Below are positions 44,838 to 54,381 of a DNA stretch of 64,000 nt, one piece after another. The notes under the pieces were generated by a model. The model saw only the letters and a program-made list of their open reading frames with translations, was not told the origin of the DNA and did no database searches. The first letter of the stretch is position 1, and the number at the start of each line of letters is the position of its first letter. Both the position numbers and the translations under genes were made by a program. The stretch lies in assembly GCF_013201075.1 (NCBI RefSeq), contig NZ_CP053708.1:239001-303000 (forward strand). Direction: 5' to 3'. Source of the stretch: Lichenicola cladoniae. GTDB lineage: Bacteria > Pseudomonadota > Alphaproteobacteria > Acetobacterales > Acetobacteraceae.

Positions 44838-45656
44838 CTAGCCCACCGAGGGTGGAGCCACATGAAAATACTGCCGGTAGAGGCGGTCGTAGGTGCCGTC
44901 GGCGACCTTGGCCTTGATCACCGCGTCGATGGCACTCTTGAGTGCGATCGCGTCGTGGCGAAGCACCACCCCCTGCGCCATCGGCGCGGCCCCTTCGCCG
45001 ACGATACGCATGTCGGTATTGCCGGCCTGCTGGTAATGGGTGATCGCGCTCATGCCGAGCACGGCGATCTCGGCATGACCGGTGCGGAGCGACATGAACA
45101 CGTCGCTGGCGCCCGGCAGCGCCATGACCGACGAAACCCCCGGCGTGGCGCGGGTGATCTGTTCCTGGAACGATCCGGCGACCACGGCGACATCATGGTG
45201 CGCGACATCGGCAAAGCTCTTGAGCGTCGTGTTGGTCGAGGGCGCCACCGCGACAGTCGCCTCGTAGGAGTATGGCACCGAGAACGCGAACACCGTTTCC
45301 CGTTGCGGCGTGATCCGGATGCCGGACATCAGCGCGTCGACCTGTCCGGCCTGAAGTGCCGTCATCAACCCGCGGAAATCGCTCTTGACCCAATCGACAT
45401 GGAGCCCAAGTGCTGCTCCGATCAGGTTTCCCCACGCGATATCGTATCCGGTCAGCTGGTTGTGCGGATCAACGCCGGTATAGGGTGGCGCACTCCCCGA
45501 CGTGCCGATCCGGATCGATCCGGCCTTTTTCAACGAAGACAGCGAGTCATCCGACGCATAGGCGGCTCTGCTCCAGGATGGCAGCAGAAGCGCCCCGGCC
45601 AGTCCCGAAAGGCAGGCTCGGCGTGACAGGGCCTGGATCATTGCTGACGCCTTCAT
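44838..45656 (-). CDS. Polar amino-acid-type ABC substrate-binding protein, GlnH-like
   Basis: A 272-residue periplasmic receptor. A leader with twin arginines (SRRACLSGLAGALLLPSWSRA) precedes IRIGTSGSAPPYTGVDPHNQLTGYD, GLMTALQAGQVDALMSGI and RTGHAEIAVLGMSAI, standard SBP_bac_3 features. The start overlaps the stop of the monooxygenase gene (ATGA). It supplies the GlnP/GlnQ-like importer encoded on the other side of the amine oxidase. Confidence 0.92.
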   Translation of the reverse strand: MKASAMIQALSRRACLSGLAGALLLPSWSRAAYASDDSLSSLKKAGSIRIGTSGSAPPYTGVDPHNQLTGYDIAWGNLIGAALGLHVDWVKSDFRGLMTALQAGQVDALMSGIRITPQRETVFAFSVPYSYEATVAVAPSTNTTLKSFADVAHHDVAVVAGSFQEQITRATPGVSSVMALPGASDVFMSLRTGHAEIAVLGMSAITHYQQAGNTDMRIVGEGAAPMAQGVVLRHDAIALKSAIDAVIKAKVADGTYDRLYRQYFHVAPPSVG

Positions 45657-47101
45657 GACCGGGTGGTATCCGCATCGGGTTTCGGCTGGTCGCGTGCGAA
45701 CAGGAGCGGAAACTCGGGGATGTCGTAGGCGCGGATCGAGGTTTCCTGCGCCGGGAAATCGGCGCGGAACAGGTCGTTGGTCATCGCATGAACCAGCCGT
45801 GGAACAGCGAACTTCATCGCGCTGATCGAGGAACCGGATGGGCCCATGCTCATCGTGGCGCCGAAGTTGAAGCAGTGGATGTCGGCAATCCAGGGTGCGG
45901 CGCCGGGTGTCCGTTCCTGGAACTGCAGCCCGGGGCCGAGATACGGATAGAAGCCGAGCCGGTCATCGCGCTCTTCGGCCGATGGCTGGAACCGATCCCG
46001 CCAGAGCGCCACATGCGGCGCCACTTCGGCGAGTTCGGGCCGCTGCATCAGGTCGATCTCCAGACCGGTGCCGCAGATCACGAAATCCGCCTCGATGGTT
46101 TCGCCGGGGATGGTGATGTGCACGACGCCGTTGTGCGAGGACGCGGCAAGCACCGGCGCACCGGTCCGCACCGAGAAGTTCGGATGCACGGTGGCACGGT
46201 TCCAGGTCTCCAGCGTCAGCGCTTCGCGAACCGTCAGCAGGTGACGCATCATCCGCCACCGTGTGGCATCGTCGAGCGTGCCGAAATGCCGCAGGAATCC
46301 GGGGGTCGAGATGATCTTGAAGGGCTGGGTCCGCTGGATGACCGGGCGGCGGCACAGCAGTTCGACCGAGGCGGCCCGGTGCTCGAGCGCCGTGGCTGCA
46401 TTGTCGAACGCCGAAGCGCCGGCCCCGATGACCACGACCCGCTTGCCGGCCAGCGCCGCGAAATCGATCGGGTCGGCGGTATGGGCACGGACGTTGGAGG
46501 GCAGGGCGGCGATCTCGGGTGGCATCCACCAGCGCCCGCTGGTCTCGATTCCGCCGGCAAGCACCAGCTTGCGCGCCATCACGTGGCGGATGACGCCATT
46601 CTCCAGCAACGTGACGCGAAGACCATCGGCGGCCGGGACGACGCCTTCGAATCGGGTGTTGTTCTGGACCGGGATGGCCATCATGCGGCGAAGCCAGCCG
46701 AGGTAGCTGTTCCAGTCCTCCTTGGCGATCTTGACGAGCCGTTCGAAGGCGATCTCGCCTTGCTGCGCTTCGAACCAGGCCTGGAAGGTCAGGCTGGGGA
46801 TGCCGAGATCGGGGCCGGTGACGGTCTTTGCGGTGCGCAGGGTGGGCATCCGCGCATAGCGCAGCCACAGGCCTTCATCGCCTTCCGCGGCCTCGTCGAT
46901 GACGAGGATGTTGTCGACGCGCTCATGCAGCAGTTGCGACGCCACGGTTAGCCCGCCCTGACCCGCGCCCACGATCAGCACGTCGATGATCCGCTCGCCG
47001 TCCAGATGTCGCGGTGGCACCCAGGACGCGTTCGGATAGCCGATCAGCCGAAGGTCCCGCACCACCTGTCGTTCGAGCGCGTCCAGGCCGGTCGCGATCA
47101 C
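45653..47101 (-). CDS. Flavin-containing monooxygenase-like NAD(P)/FAD oxidoreductase
   Basis: A 482-residue two-dinucleotide-fold protein. FAD binding is seen at VLIVGAGQGGLTVASQLL (about residue 40) and NADP binding at VVVIGAGASAFDNAATAL (about residue 225). The family includes lysine/ornithine N-hydroxylases and Baeyer-Villiger enzymes; the FxGxxxHxxxW motif is not evident, so the reaction is unassigned. Its start region overlaps the epimerase stop, and its stop overlaps the binding-protein start. Confidence 0.8.
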   Translation of the reverse strand: MIATGLDALERQVVRDLRLIGYPNASWVPPRHLDGERIIDVLIVGAGQGGLTVASQLLHERVDNILVIDEAAEGDEGLWLRYARMPTLRTAKTVTGPDLGIPSLTFQAWFEAQQGEIAFERLVKIAKEDWNSYLGWLRRMMAIPVQNNTRFEGVVPAADGLRVTLLENGVIRHVMARKLVLAGGIETSGRWWMPPEIAALPSNVRAHTADPIDFAALAGKRVVVIGAGASAFDNAATALEHRAASVELLCRRPVIQRTQPFKIISTPGFLRHFGTLDDATRWRMMRHLLTVREALTLETWNRATVHPNFSVRTGAPVLAASSHNGVVHITIPGETIEADFVICGTGLEIDLMQRPELAEVAPHVALWRDRFQPSAEERDDRLGFYPYLGPGLQFQERTPGAAPWIADIHCFNFGATMSMGPSGSSISAMKFAVPRLVHAMTNDLFRADFPAQETSIRAYDIPEFPLLFARDQPKPDADTTRS

Positions 47102-48108
47102 GCTGCAAATCCGGACATGGCACTCTCGCGGATGAAGCTGTCGTACTCGTCGAATGCGCGGTCTAGCGTGTAGCCCGGCCCTGCATCGAGGTCGTTTCGG
47201 CCGCGCTGCCAGGACAGCAGGCCGCCATCATTGTCGCCCCAGAGATCGATGCGTTCACCTGCCGAACTCTGCTCGGCTTCGACCGCGTAGGTGAATCCGG
47301 GATAGCGGACACGCAGGCGTTCGCACCAGTCGGCGAGCGACCAGACCTGCGAGGTGCCCAGGTTGTAGACGCGGTGGGGGGGCGCGTGGTGGTCGAGAAG
47401 TGCCACCAGCGCGCCGGCTGCATCGCGGGAATAATGCCAGTTCTTGCTGCAGGGCCGGGGCAGGCTGGCATGGCCGTAGCGACGGGCGATCGCGGTCACG
47501 CTGTAGACCTGGCTGAGCGTATCGCGCACGCCGGATGAATATTCGTACGGTCCGAACACCCGGCCGAGGCGGCCGATCCGCCAGTCCAGTCCGAAGGCGT
47601 CGCCAAGCCTGGCGGTCAGTTGCTCGCCGCTCATCTTGGTGATGGCGTAGAGGGTGCTGGGAGAGCGCAGGCTATCTTCGTCGAGCAACGTGCCATCGGG
47701 CACCGAGGAGCCGAACACCGCGACCGATCCGGCAAACACGAAGCGTGTCGCGCCGACCACATGGGCCGCACCCAGAACATTGACCAGTCCGGAGATGTTG
47801 ATGCCGACGGTATCGGCGGCTCGTGCGGCTTCCTGGCCTGCGCCCGTGGTCATCGCGGCCAGGTGCAGCACGCTGCGTACGCCGTGCTGCCGCATGATCA
47901 TGGTCAGCCGTTCGGCATCCCGGATATCGCCGACTTCGTGCAACAGGCTACCGGGCAGCGTCCGGAGGTGTGCCAACCACGGAGCAGGCATTTCCGTCGA
48001 TGAATATCCCACGACGTGACGGCCGGCTGCCAGCAGAAGCTCCAGCACGTTCATGCCCACGAAGCCGGTGGCGCCGGTGACCAGGACCGGGTCGGCCGCG
48101 ATGGTCAC
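47098..48108 (-). CDS. NAD-dependent epimerase/dehydratase
   Basis: A 336-residue extended SDR. NAD motif VLVTGATGFVGMNVLELL, active-site Tyr-x3-Lys in LYAITKMSGEQL, and Ser in VAVFGSS are all present. The start is GTG at 48108, overlapping the upstream RraA-like stop as GTGA. A related group acts on D-erythronate or sugar-acid intermediates; pairing with an RraA-like protein is seen in such pathways, but the substrate here is open. Confidence 0.87.
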   Translation of the reverse strand: MTIAADPVLVTGATGFVGMNVLELLLAAGRHVVGYSSTEMPAPWLAHLRTLPGSLLHEVGDIRDAERLTMIMRQHGVRSVLHLAAMTTGAGQEAARAADTVGINISGLVNVLGAAHVVGATRFVFAGSVAVFGSSVPDGTLLDEDSLRSPSTLYAITKMSGEQLTARLGDAFGLDWRIGRLGRVFGPYEYSSGVRDTLSQVYSVTAIARRYGHASLPRPCSKNWHYSRDAAGALVALLDHHAPPHRVYNLGTSQVWSLADWCERLRVRYPGFTYAVEAEQSSAGERIDLWGDNDGGLLSWQRGRNDLDAGPGYTLDRAFDEYDSFIRESAMSGFAA

Positions 48109-48893
48109 GCAGCGCTGTCTTGCTGCGCGCACCAGAGACGATAGGCGGCGAGCGTATCGGCATTCGGCGGATAGGCGATGTCGATCGGCACACCCGCGCG
48201 GACCCGCTCGATCACGTAGGCCTCCAGGCGTTCCTGCTCGGCCGCCATGCCGGCGATCTGCATGGCGAGATGCCGTGGAACACAGACCGCGCCGTCCGCG
48301 TCGCCGACGATGATGTCGCCTGGAAAGACCGCAACATGGTGCACCCCGATGGGCTCGTTGCAGCCGACCACCATGATCGCGGAAAAGGAGGAAACCGCAT
48401 CCCGGCCGGCGCACACGACCGGCAGGCTCATCCGCGCCACCAGGGAGGCATCGGAGATCCCGGTATCGAGCACGATGCCGGCCACGCCACGCGAGATCAG
48501 CGCGGTGCTCATGATATCGCCCATGAACGCGACCGACGGATGACCACCGGAACCGCAGACCACGACACTGCCCTCCGGCGCGGCATCGAGGGCCAGACGG
48601 TTCAGGCTAGGTGCCGCACGCGAGGAAATCGCGGTGCGGATATCCTCGCGCACCGGGATGGCACGCACCGTCCACGCCGCGCCGCAGAAGCGCGGCTGGT
48701 CCGGGTTCAGCGGCCGCAGACCGGTAAAGAAGCGGCTGTGCAGCCCCATCTGGAACATCACTGCGGACAGTGTCGGTACAGCCACGAGCAGTAGTGCGTC
48801 ACGAAGCTCGGGTTCGATCGGTGCATAACCAGGCGATGCCAGCGGCCCGAGCGGAGGCAATGTGAAACCGTTCAATGTCTTGTCCTGCATCAT
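48105..48893 (-). CDS. RraA/HMG-aldolase-like family protein
   Basis: About 262 residues. The family core is VCGSGGHPSVAFMGDIMSTA, GVAGIVLDTGISDAS and PGDIIVGDADGAVCVP. In pyruvate aldolases of this fold the loop reads GAVRD with a catalytic Arg; here the equivalent is TGISD, so aldolase activity is doubtful. Start chosen at ATG 48893 (GGTGGA upstream), with ATG 48890 equally possible. First enzyme gene after the TonB receptor, 16 bases downstream of it. Confidence 0.78.
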   Translation of the reverse strand: MMQDKTLNGFTLPPLGPLASPGYAPIEPELRDALLLVAVPTLSAVMFQMGLHSRFFTGLRPLNPDQPRFCGAAWTVRAIPVREDIRTAISSRAAPSLNRLALDAAPEGSVVVCGSGGHPSVAFMGDIMSTALISRGVAGIVLDTGISDASLVARMSLPVVCAGRDAVSSFSAIMVVGCNEPIGVHHVAVFPGDIIVGDADGAVCVPRHLAMQIAGMAAEQERLEAYVIERVRAGVPIDIAYPPNADTLAAYRLWCAQQDSAA

Positions 48894-48909
48894 GACTCTA
48901 TCCACCCGA

Positions 48910-51432
48910 CTAGAAATTGTAGTTCGCGTGGATGTAATAGAACCCGCCACTGATGCCATACGGAGAGTTCGCGTTGTAGATCTGCGCGCCGTTGAAGGTG
49001 TTTGATGAGAAATTCAGGGAGTTCGTGCGATCGGGATATGCGTTGAAAAGATTCTGCGCACCGATCGAGACGCGCAGTCGTTGGAGCACCATGTAGCCGG
49101 CATCGAGATCGGTTGTCCAATGCGGGCTGAGAAAAGAATCGCCGCCGGTCACGGTCGATGTGGCGACAAGAGAACCCCAGCGATGCTCGCGCAGCACGAT
49201 GTTGAGGCGTCCGAGTGTGTAGTTGATCCCGAGTGCCAGGTTGTTCTTTGGGTTGGTCTCGGTGAGATTGTGCTGGGCCGTTTTGTCCAGCACCTGGGTT
49301 CCGAAGACAGTGCTTCTGGCAAGTGTGCTCAGCCCGAGGATCTGCGTCTCGTTGAGGTTCAACCCGGCAGTCCAGAGAACTCGGCCATAATTTTGAAAGT
49401 CGGAGCGATAATCCGCAACGATATCGAGACCACGGGTCCTGGTCCGGGCACCGTTGAGGAAGTAGCGCGCTGCGCCGACGCCTTCGACGCCGATACCTTT
49501 CAGAAGCGATGCTACGCCGGGATCGAGGGTGCCGCCCGGAGAGAGTCCGATATATCCACTCTCGACGATCCTGTTGGCAATGCCGATCTGGTAGCCATCG
49601 ACCGTCACGGTCATCCGGTGCATCGGTTTGAGTACGAAGCCGGCGCTGTAATCGATCGAGGTTTCCGGCCGCAGTGCCTGCGCACCCAGTGCCTGGGCAC
49701 CGGCCGAATAGACCGGAAGATTGACCGAATTGTAGGGCACGCCCTTATAGAAGCTGGTGTTCTGGGCCTGGTAGCCCTCCTCGCCCAGTGACGGCGCGCG
49801 GAACCCGTTGCTGATCGCCCCCCGCAACGCGAGCCACTTGGTCACCTCGTACCGGGTCGAGACCTTGCCGATCTTGTTGTTCCCGAAATCGTCATAATGT
49901 TCGAACCGTCCGGCGGCGCCGACCTGCCATTGCGGCAGCAGCTTGGTCTCGAGGTCGATATAGCCGCCCACGTTGTTGCGCCAGAGATTGGCGGTCTGGC
50001 TTGGCAGGAAACCGGCCTGCGACTGTGCGCCCGGCGTATTCAGGAACTTTCCGGCGTTCGGCCCGGTCAGGATCGGCACGCCGCCATTCAGGTAGGATGA
50101 CGGTTCGCCCGCGATGATGCGATAGCTGTCGATACGCTGTTCCAGTCCGGCTGCAACGTTCAGCGGTGCTGCAAGAACCGGCAGGTTGAAGGCGCGCGTG
50201 ACGTCGAAATCGTTGGTGATTTCGGTGGCTTCCCATGCCCCATCGCGAAACTGGGTCGGGCTGTTCACGCCGTAGGTCGAGTTGACGGTGTTGAGTGTCT
50301 GGATGTTGGCGTAGTTGCGGCCATAGGTGGAACTCAGATCCCATTTCCACCCGAACAGGTCGGCCCCCTTGAAGCCGACGGTCGCGGACACGTCGTCCTG
50401 GGTGATGTCCTCGCGCGGCTGGTAGCCGTTCGGGAAGATCGCCAGCACGGCGTCGTTCGCGGCAGGCTGCCGGAAGTTCTCCCACTGTACGCCCTCGTTA
50501 TGGGCATAGGTCCCGAAGCCGTAGAAGGTGATCCCGGGCGTGATCGGCTTTTCGAGATTGACCGCGATGCTCTGGGTACGCTGCTCGGGTTGTCCGTAGC
50601 CGCTATAGGTGACCCGGTGCGGCAGCGAGTTCCGGGGGTCGCCCGCATAGTAGTAAGGCAATGTCGAGGTGAGTGCGCGGCCTGTATGATCCTGCCGGAC
50701 GCCCTCGTAGGACAGGTGAATGAAGCCATCCTGTCCCAGCTTGAAGCCGATATCGTCGTCGGTCTGCCAGGTGATGCCGTCGCCCTCGCCATAGATCCCG
50801 CTGCTGGCATAGGCACTCCCGCCGTGGTCGCCGCTCTTGAGGATGATGTTGATGACGCCGGCGATCGCGTCCGAGCCGTACTGTGCGGCGGCGCCGTCCC
50901 GCAGGATCTCGATGTGGTCGATGGCGGCAATCGGGATGAGGTTCAGGTCGACGGCCTGCGAGCCGGTATTGACCGTGCCCGAGACATTGACCACCGAGCT
51001 GACGTGGCGCCGCTTGCCGTTCACCAGAACAAGGACCTGGTCGGAGTCCAGACCTCTGATCGTGGCTGTCCGCACGATCGAGCTGATGTTGCCGCCGGCC
51101 TGGCTGGGCAGGGCGAACGAGGGCAGGAGATCCGAGAGCGCCTCCTGCAAACCGGACTTGCCGGTGCTCCTCAGATCCTTGGATGTCACGACATCGATCG
51201 GCGTCGAACTGGATGCGACCGAGCGGCGAACGCCGCGGGCCCCGGTGACGACGATCGCCTCGTTCACATCGGTGACCGCCGTGGCGGTGGATGAAGGACC
51301 CGGTGCCGTTGCCTGCTGTGTGCCGATAGTTTGTGCGTACGCTGCACCTATCGGAAGCACCGGCAGCGAAAGCGTCAGGCCAACGCGCAGAAGATGACGA
51401 TCATATCGATGATGGGTCCGCCGCTTGGTCAT
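48910..51432 (-). CDS. TonB-dependent outer-membrane receptor (regulon B)
   Basis: An 840-residue receptor. The N-terminus ends with a Sec-type site (PIGAAYAQ), then TonB box EAIVVTGAR, plug with TPIDVVTSKDLRSTGKSGL and DGAAAQYGSDAIAGVINIILK, and a barrel ending YIHANYNF. The plug and barrel strongly recall the receptor at 18687-21173, so they are probably paralogues with different ligands. It leads the reverse operon of RraA-like protein to 2-hydroxyacid dehydrogenase and is divergent from the DapA-like/urease genes across a region with GGTATACC motifs. Confidence 0.9.
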   Translation of the reverse strand: MTKRRTHHRYDRHLLRVGLTLSLPVLPIGAAYAQTIGTQQATAPGPSSTATAVTDVNEAIVVTGARGVRRSVASSSTPIDVVTSKDLRSTGKSGLQEALSDLLPSFALPSQAGGNISSIVRTATIRGLDSDQVLVLVNGKRRHVSSVVNVSGTVNTGSQAVDLNLIPIAAIDHIEILRDGAAAQYGSDAIAGVINIILKSGDHGGSAYASSGIYGEGDGITWQTDDDIGFKLGQDGFIHLSYEGVRQDHTGRALTSTLPYYYAGDPRNSLPHRVTYSGYGQPEQRTQSIAVNLEKPITPGITFYGFGTYAHNEGVQWENFRQPAANDAVLAIFPNGYQPREDITQDDVSATVGFKGADLFGWKWDLSSTYGRNYANIQTLNTVNSTYGVNSPTQFRDGAWEATEITNDFDVTRAFNLPVLAAPLNVAAGLEQRIDSYRIIAGEPSSYLNGGVPILTGPNAGKFLNTPGAQSQAGFLPSQTANLWRNNVGGYIDLETKLLPQWQVGAAGRFEHYDDFGNNKIGKVSTRYEVTKWLALRGAISNGFRAPSLGEEGYQAQNTSFYKGVPYNSVNLPVYSAGAQALGAQALRPETSIDYSAGFVLKPMHRMTVTVDGYQIGIANRIVESGYIGLSPGGTLDPGVASLLKGIGVEGVGAARYFLNGARTRTRGLDIVADYRSDFQNYGRVLWTAGLNLNETQILGLSTLARSTVFGTQVLDKTAQHNLTETNPKNNLALGINYTLGRLNIVLREHRWGSLVATSTVTGGDSFLSPHWTTDLDAGYMVLQRLRVSIGAQNLFNAYPDRTNSLNFSSNTFNGAQIYNANSPYGISGGFYYIHANYNF

Positions 51433-51582
51433 GTCGTTGTCCTGGGTTCGAAATGTAGGTCTTCGGCAATCGAGGGAAGGAATTATGGAATGCGGCGATA
51501 CGGCTCTTGCGGTGCATGAACGAACGCGAGCCTGCCGATGACAGGGCCCGTTTCAGCTTACGTCCGCCATGGGAATGCAAAC

Positions 51583-51601
51583 GGTATACCACTCAGATAC
51601 C
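51583..51601. promoter_or_regulatory. GGTATACC operator-like site 1
   Basis: GGTATACCACT at 51583-51593 is followed by GATACC, making an inverted GGTAT-N9-ATACC. It lies in the TonB-receptor/DapA-like divergent gap and is repeated exactly at 51704. GGTATA repeats are known operators of FCD GntR regulators such as NanR, and a GntR gene closes the urease operon. Confidence 0.45.
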
Positions 51602-51692
51602 GAGCTCGTCGCAACGGATTTCAGGCTCCAGGCACTACCCGTAATATGCATTCTCGGACCGGGTAGTCAGCGATCGATTGCAATCGCTGAAA

Positions 51693-51714
51693 GGTATAAA
51701 TATGGTATACCACT
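51693..51714. promoter_or_regulatory. GGTATACC operator-like site 2 overlapping a start codon
   Basis: GGTATA at 51693 and GGTATACCACT at 51704-51714 are 11 bp apart, one helical turn. The pair covers the ribosome-site/start region of the DapA-like gene at 51702, so bound regulator would block expression directly. Confidence 0.45.
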
Positions 51715-52667
51715 GGTTCAGAGATGGCGGGGTCGACTTGGGCAGACTTATTACCGAGGCCGAAGTCGGCGTGTTTGCAATCGCCGTCACCCCGTTCGAT
51801 ACGGGCGGCCAGCTTCTGGTCGGCGACATAGAAACTCTGGTCGAGTTCTATGTTGCGGCCGGGGTCAGCGGCCTGACTATTCTGGGCATGATGGGAGAAG
51901 CGGACAAGCTGCTTCCGGAGGAGTCTCTCCTCGTCGCCGAACGGTTCCTGGCAGCGGTTTCCGGGCGGGTGCCGGTCGTTGTCGGCGTCAGTTCACCCAA
52001 TCCGCGCAGCATGGGCAGGCTCGCCGGCCTGGTGATGGACAAGGGTGCCGCGGGCGTGATGATCGCCCCGGGCGGAAACCTGAAGCACGATGCTGCGGTC
52101 AGCGACTATGTCCGCACCGCCTGCGAGGTGGTCGGCGAGCGGACGCCCGTCGTCCTCCAGGACTTCCCGCAGGCGACCGGCGTGCAGATGCCGGTCACGG
52201 TCCTCAATTCCCTTGTGCGGGACCTGCCGCAGATCGTCATGCTCAAGCACGAGGACGTGCCGGGCCTGGCCAAGCTGAGCCGCATCCGGGCGACCGTCGC
52301 CGAGGCCGGCCGGCGCATCAGTATCCTGACCGGAAATGGCGGGCTCTTCCTGCCGCAGGAGATGGGGCGCGGCGCGGACGGCGCCATGACCGGCTTCGGC
52401 TATCCCGAGATGCTCGTAGGCGTCGTCCGGCTGGCGCGGGAGGGCAGGATGGATGCCGCCGAAGATCTGTTCGATGCCTACCTGCCGCTGGTTCGCTACG
52501 AGCAACAGCCGGTCATGGGGCTCGCAGTGCGCAAGGAGATCCTGTTCAGGCGCGGAGTGCTGTCGTCCGCATCGCTCAGGCGCCCAGGCTATGTCCTGAC
52601 GCGCGAGGATCGGACCGACCTGGATACCATGATGAACAGGCTGCAACGCCGTCTGACCAGCGTCTGA
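51702..52667 (+). CDS. DapA-like (dihydrodipicolinate synthase/NAL family) protein
   Basis: A 321-residue TIM-barrel protein. FAIAVTPFD, GMMGEADKLLPEE (for the GTTGE loop) and the Schiff-base Lys182 in IVMLKHEDVPG are present. The catalytic Tyr of DapA (YNVP) is replaced by Gln153 in LQDFPQATG, so the aldolase chemistry must differ. ATG at 51702 has AAAGG seven bases upstream. It precedes the urease genes on the same strand with a 24-bp palindrome between. Link to urea release is by position only. Confidence 0.82.
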   Translation: MVYHWFRDGGVDLGRLITEAEVGVFAIAVTPFDTGGQLLVGDIETLVEFYVAAGVSGLTILGMMGEADKLLPEESLLVAERFLAAVSGRVPVVVGVSSPNPRSMGRLAGLVMDKGAAGVMIAPGGNLKHDAAVSDYVRTACEVVGERTPVVLQDFPQATGVQMPVTVLNSLVRDLPQIVMLKHEDVPGLAKLSRIRATVAEAGRRISILTGNGGLFLPQEMGRGADGAMTGFGYPEMLVGVVRLAREGRMDAAEDLFDAYLPLVRYEQQPVMGLAVRKEILFRRGVLSSASLRRPGYVLTREDRTDLDTMMNRLQRRLTSV

Positions 52668-52723
52668 TCCATGTGAGGCGCGACGCATGGTTCCCGCTGC
52701 AAGACGGCCCGCACGGTGTTGTT

Positions 52724-52747
52724 CCTGCGTCGGCATGCCGACGCAGG
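52724..52747. repeat. Perfect 24-bp palindrome before ureD
   Basis: CCTGCGTCGGCA joined directly to its reverse complement, with no spacer. It lies 56 bases after the DapA-like stop. It could be a transcript hairpin that lowers or processes the urease part of the message, or a protein site. No T tract follows, so simple termination is unlikely. Confidence 0.5.
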
Positions 52748-52843
52748 CATCGTGGCGGCGTTGTCGAGCCGACTGGTTCCCGGTCTGCCCCGATGATGCC
52801 GGTGCGGTTGCGGCACCCGCGAATTGCCCGCTTACTGCCGCCG

Positions 52844-53704
52844 ATGCACGCCAATGACGCAGCGCCGCCGGGGCTCCAACGGTCCCGCGGCTCGTTCCAG
52901 CTCTCCGTCGGCGTTGCTGGCCCCCGGGCGGGCGCGCCGACGCGGATCCGGACCCTCGGCCAGGTGGGCTGCCTCAAGCTCCTGTTCCCACGCACGGACC
53001 CGTCGGCCCCGCTCGAAGCCGTCATGGTCAACATCTCCGGCGGCATTGCCGCCGGCGACAAGCTCTCCGGCCGGATCGCCTGCCTGCCCGGGTCACGGCT
53101 GGTCGTGGCGAGCCAGGCCGCCGAACGGTGCTATCGCGCGCGTGCCTGCGAGGATGCTGCCCGGGTCGACATGTCCATCCGGCTCGACGCGGGCGCGTCG
53201 CTCGACTGGCTCCCACAGGAGACCATCCTGTTCGATGGTGCCGTGCTTGAGCGCAGGCTCGAGGTCGACATGGAAGCCGATGCACGGTTCCTCGGGATCG
53301 AGAGCCGCGTGTTCGGACGAGCCGGTTCCGGGGAGACGGTCAATACCCTGCGTCTGCGCGACAGCATGCGCATCCGTCGCGGCGGCCGGCTGTGTTTCGT
53401 CGACGCACTGAAATGGGATGGCGATGCCGCAGCGGCGCTGGCCCAGCCGGCAATCGGCAACGGTGCCACCCTGTCCGCGATGATCGTGCTGGTGAGCCCC
53501 GATGCGCCCGCGCGTCTCGGAGGCGTGAGAGCGGCCCTGGGCGATGATCTGCCTGCCGGTGTCTCGGCGGCGGCATCGGCGTGGAACGGGCTGCTGGTGG
53601 TGCGGGTTCTGTCGACGCACGATATTGGCCACAGACGCGTGACCCGTCGCGTCTTGGAGCGTCTGCTCGATCAGGGCATGCTTCCCAGGGTCTGGCAGGG
53701 TTGA
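52844..53704 (+). CDS. ureD: Urease accessory protein UreD (UreH)
   Basis: A 286-residue scaffold that joins UreF and UreG for nickel delivery to apo-urease. Family motifs include [41 protein letters not shown] and MLPRVWQG at the end. Start at 52844 gives normal length; ATGs at 52793 and 52796 are alternatives. First of the seven-gene set ureDABCEFG. Confidence 0.9.
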   Translation: MHANDAAPPGLQRSRGSFQLSVGVAGPRAGAPTRIRTLGQVGCLKLLFPRTDPSAPLEAVMVNISGGIAAGDKLSGRIACLPGSRLVVASQAAERCYRARACEDAARVDMSIRLDAGASLDWLPQETILFDGAVLERRLEVDMEADARFLGIESRVFGRAGSGETVNTLRLRDSMRIRRGGRLCFVDALKWDGDAAAALAQPAIGNGATLSAMIVLVSPDAPARLGGVRAALGDDLPAGVSAAASAWNGLLVVRVLSTHDIGHRRVTRRVLERLLDQGMLPRVWQG

Positions 53705-53747
53705 TGCATCTGCAAACGCGGACGCCCAGGGACGGAGACAGGACACC

Positions 53748-54050
53748 ATGAATCTCACGCCGCGTGAGAAGGACAAGCTGCTCATTGCCATGGCAGCAAT
53801 CGTGGCCCGCCGGCGGCTCGATCGCGGCGTCAAGCTGAATTATCCGGAGGCGATCGCGCTGATCAGCGATTTCGTGGTCGAGGGCGCCCGGGACGGCCGC
53901 AGCGTTGCCGATCTCATGGAGGCGGGCGCCTACGTCGTCACCCGTGACCAGGTCATGTCGGGGATCGCCGAAATGATCCCGGACGTCCAGGTCGAAGCAA
54001 CCTTCCCCGACGGGACAAAACTGGTGACGGTGCATGAACCGATCCGCTGA
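53748..54050 (+). CDS. ureA: Urease gamma subunit
   Basis: A 100-residue structural subunit. The sequence begins [17 protein letters not shown] and ends [11 protein letters not shown], both invariant-looking ends of UreA; length equals the family norm. Overlaps ureB by 17 bases. Confidence 0.97.
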   Translation: MNLTPREKDKLLIAMAAIVARRRLDRGVKLNYPEAIALISDFVVEGARDGRSVADLMEAGAYVVTRDQVMSGIAEMIPDVQVEATFPDGTKLVTVHEPIR

Positions 54051-54381
54051 CGCAGCCGGTCCGGTGCCGGACATGATCCCCGGGGAAATCCTGACCCGGG
54101 CGGGGGAGATCATCCTCAACGAGAACGCCGACTGCCTGTCGATCGAGGTGGTGAATACCGGCGATCGGCCGATCCAGGTCGGTAGCCATTACCATTTCGC
54201 GGAAACCAATCCGGCCCTGCGTTTCGATCGCGGTCTCGCGCGCGGGCGTCGGCTCGATGTTCCGTCCGGCGGCGCGCTGCGCTTCGAGCCGGGGCAGACC
54301 CGCGAGGTCGTGCTGATCCCCTTCGGCGGGGCGCGACGCGTCATCGGGTTCCGGTCCGAGATCATGGGAGACCTGGACTGA
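54034..54381 (+). CDS. ureB: Urease beta subunit
   Basis: A 115-residue subunit with [30 protein letters not shown] and the C-terminal [10 protein letters not shown] region. Start at 54034 lies inside ureA; an internal ATG at 54073 would give the minimal core. Ends with a TGATG junction into ureC. Confidence 0.96.
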   Translation: MNRSADAAGPVPDMIPGEILTRAGEIILNENADCLSIEVVNTGDRPIQVGSHYHFAETNPALRFDRGLARGRRLDVPSGGALRFEPGQTREVVLIPFGGARRVIGFRSEIMGDLD

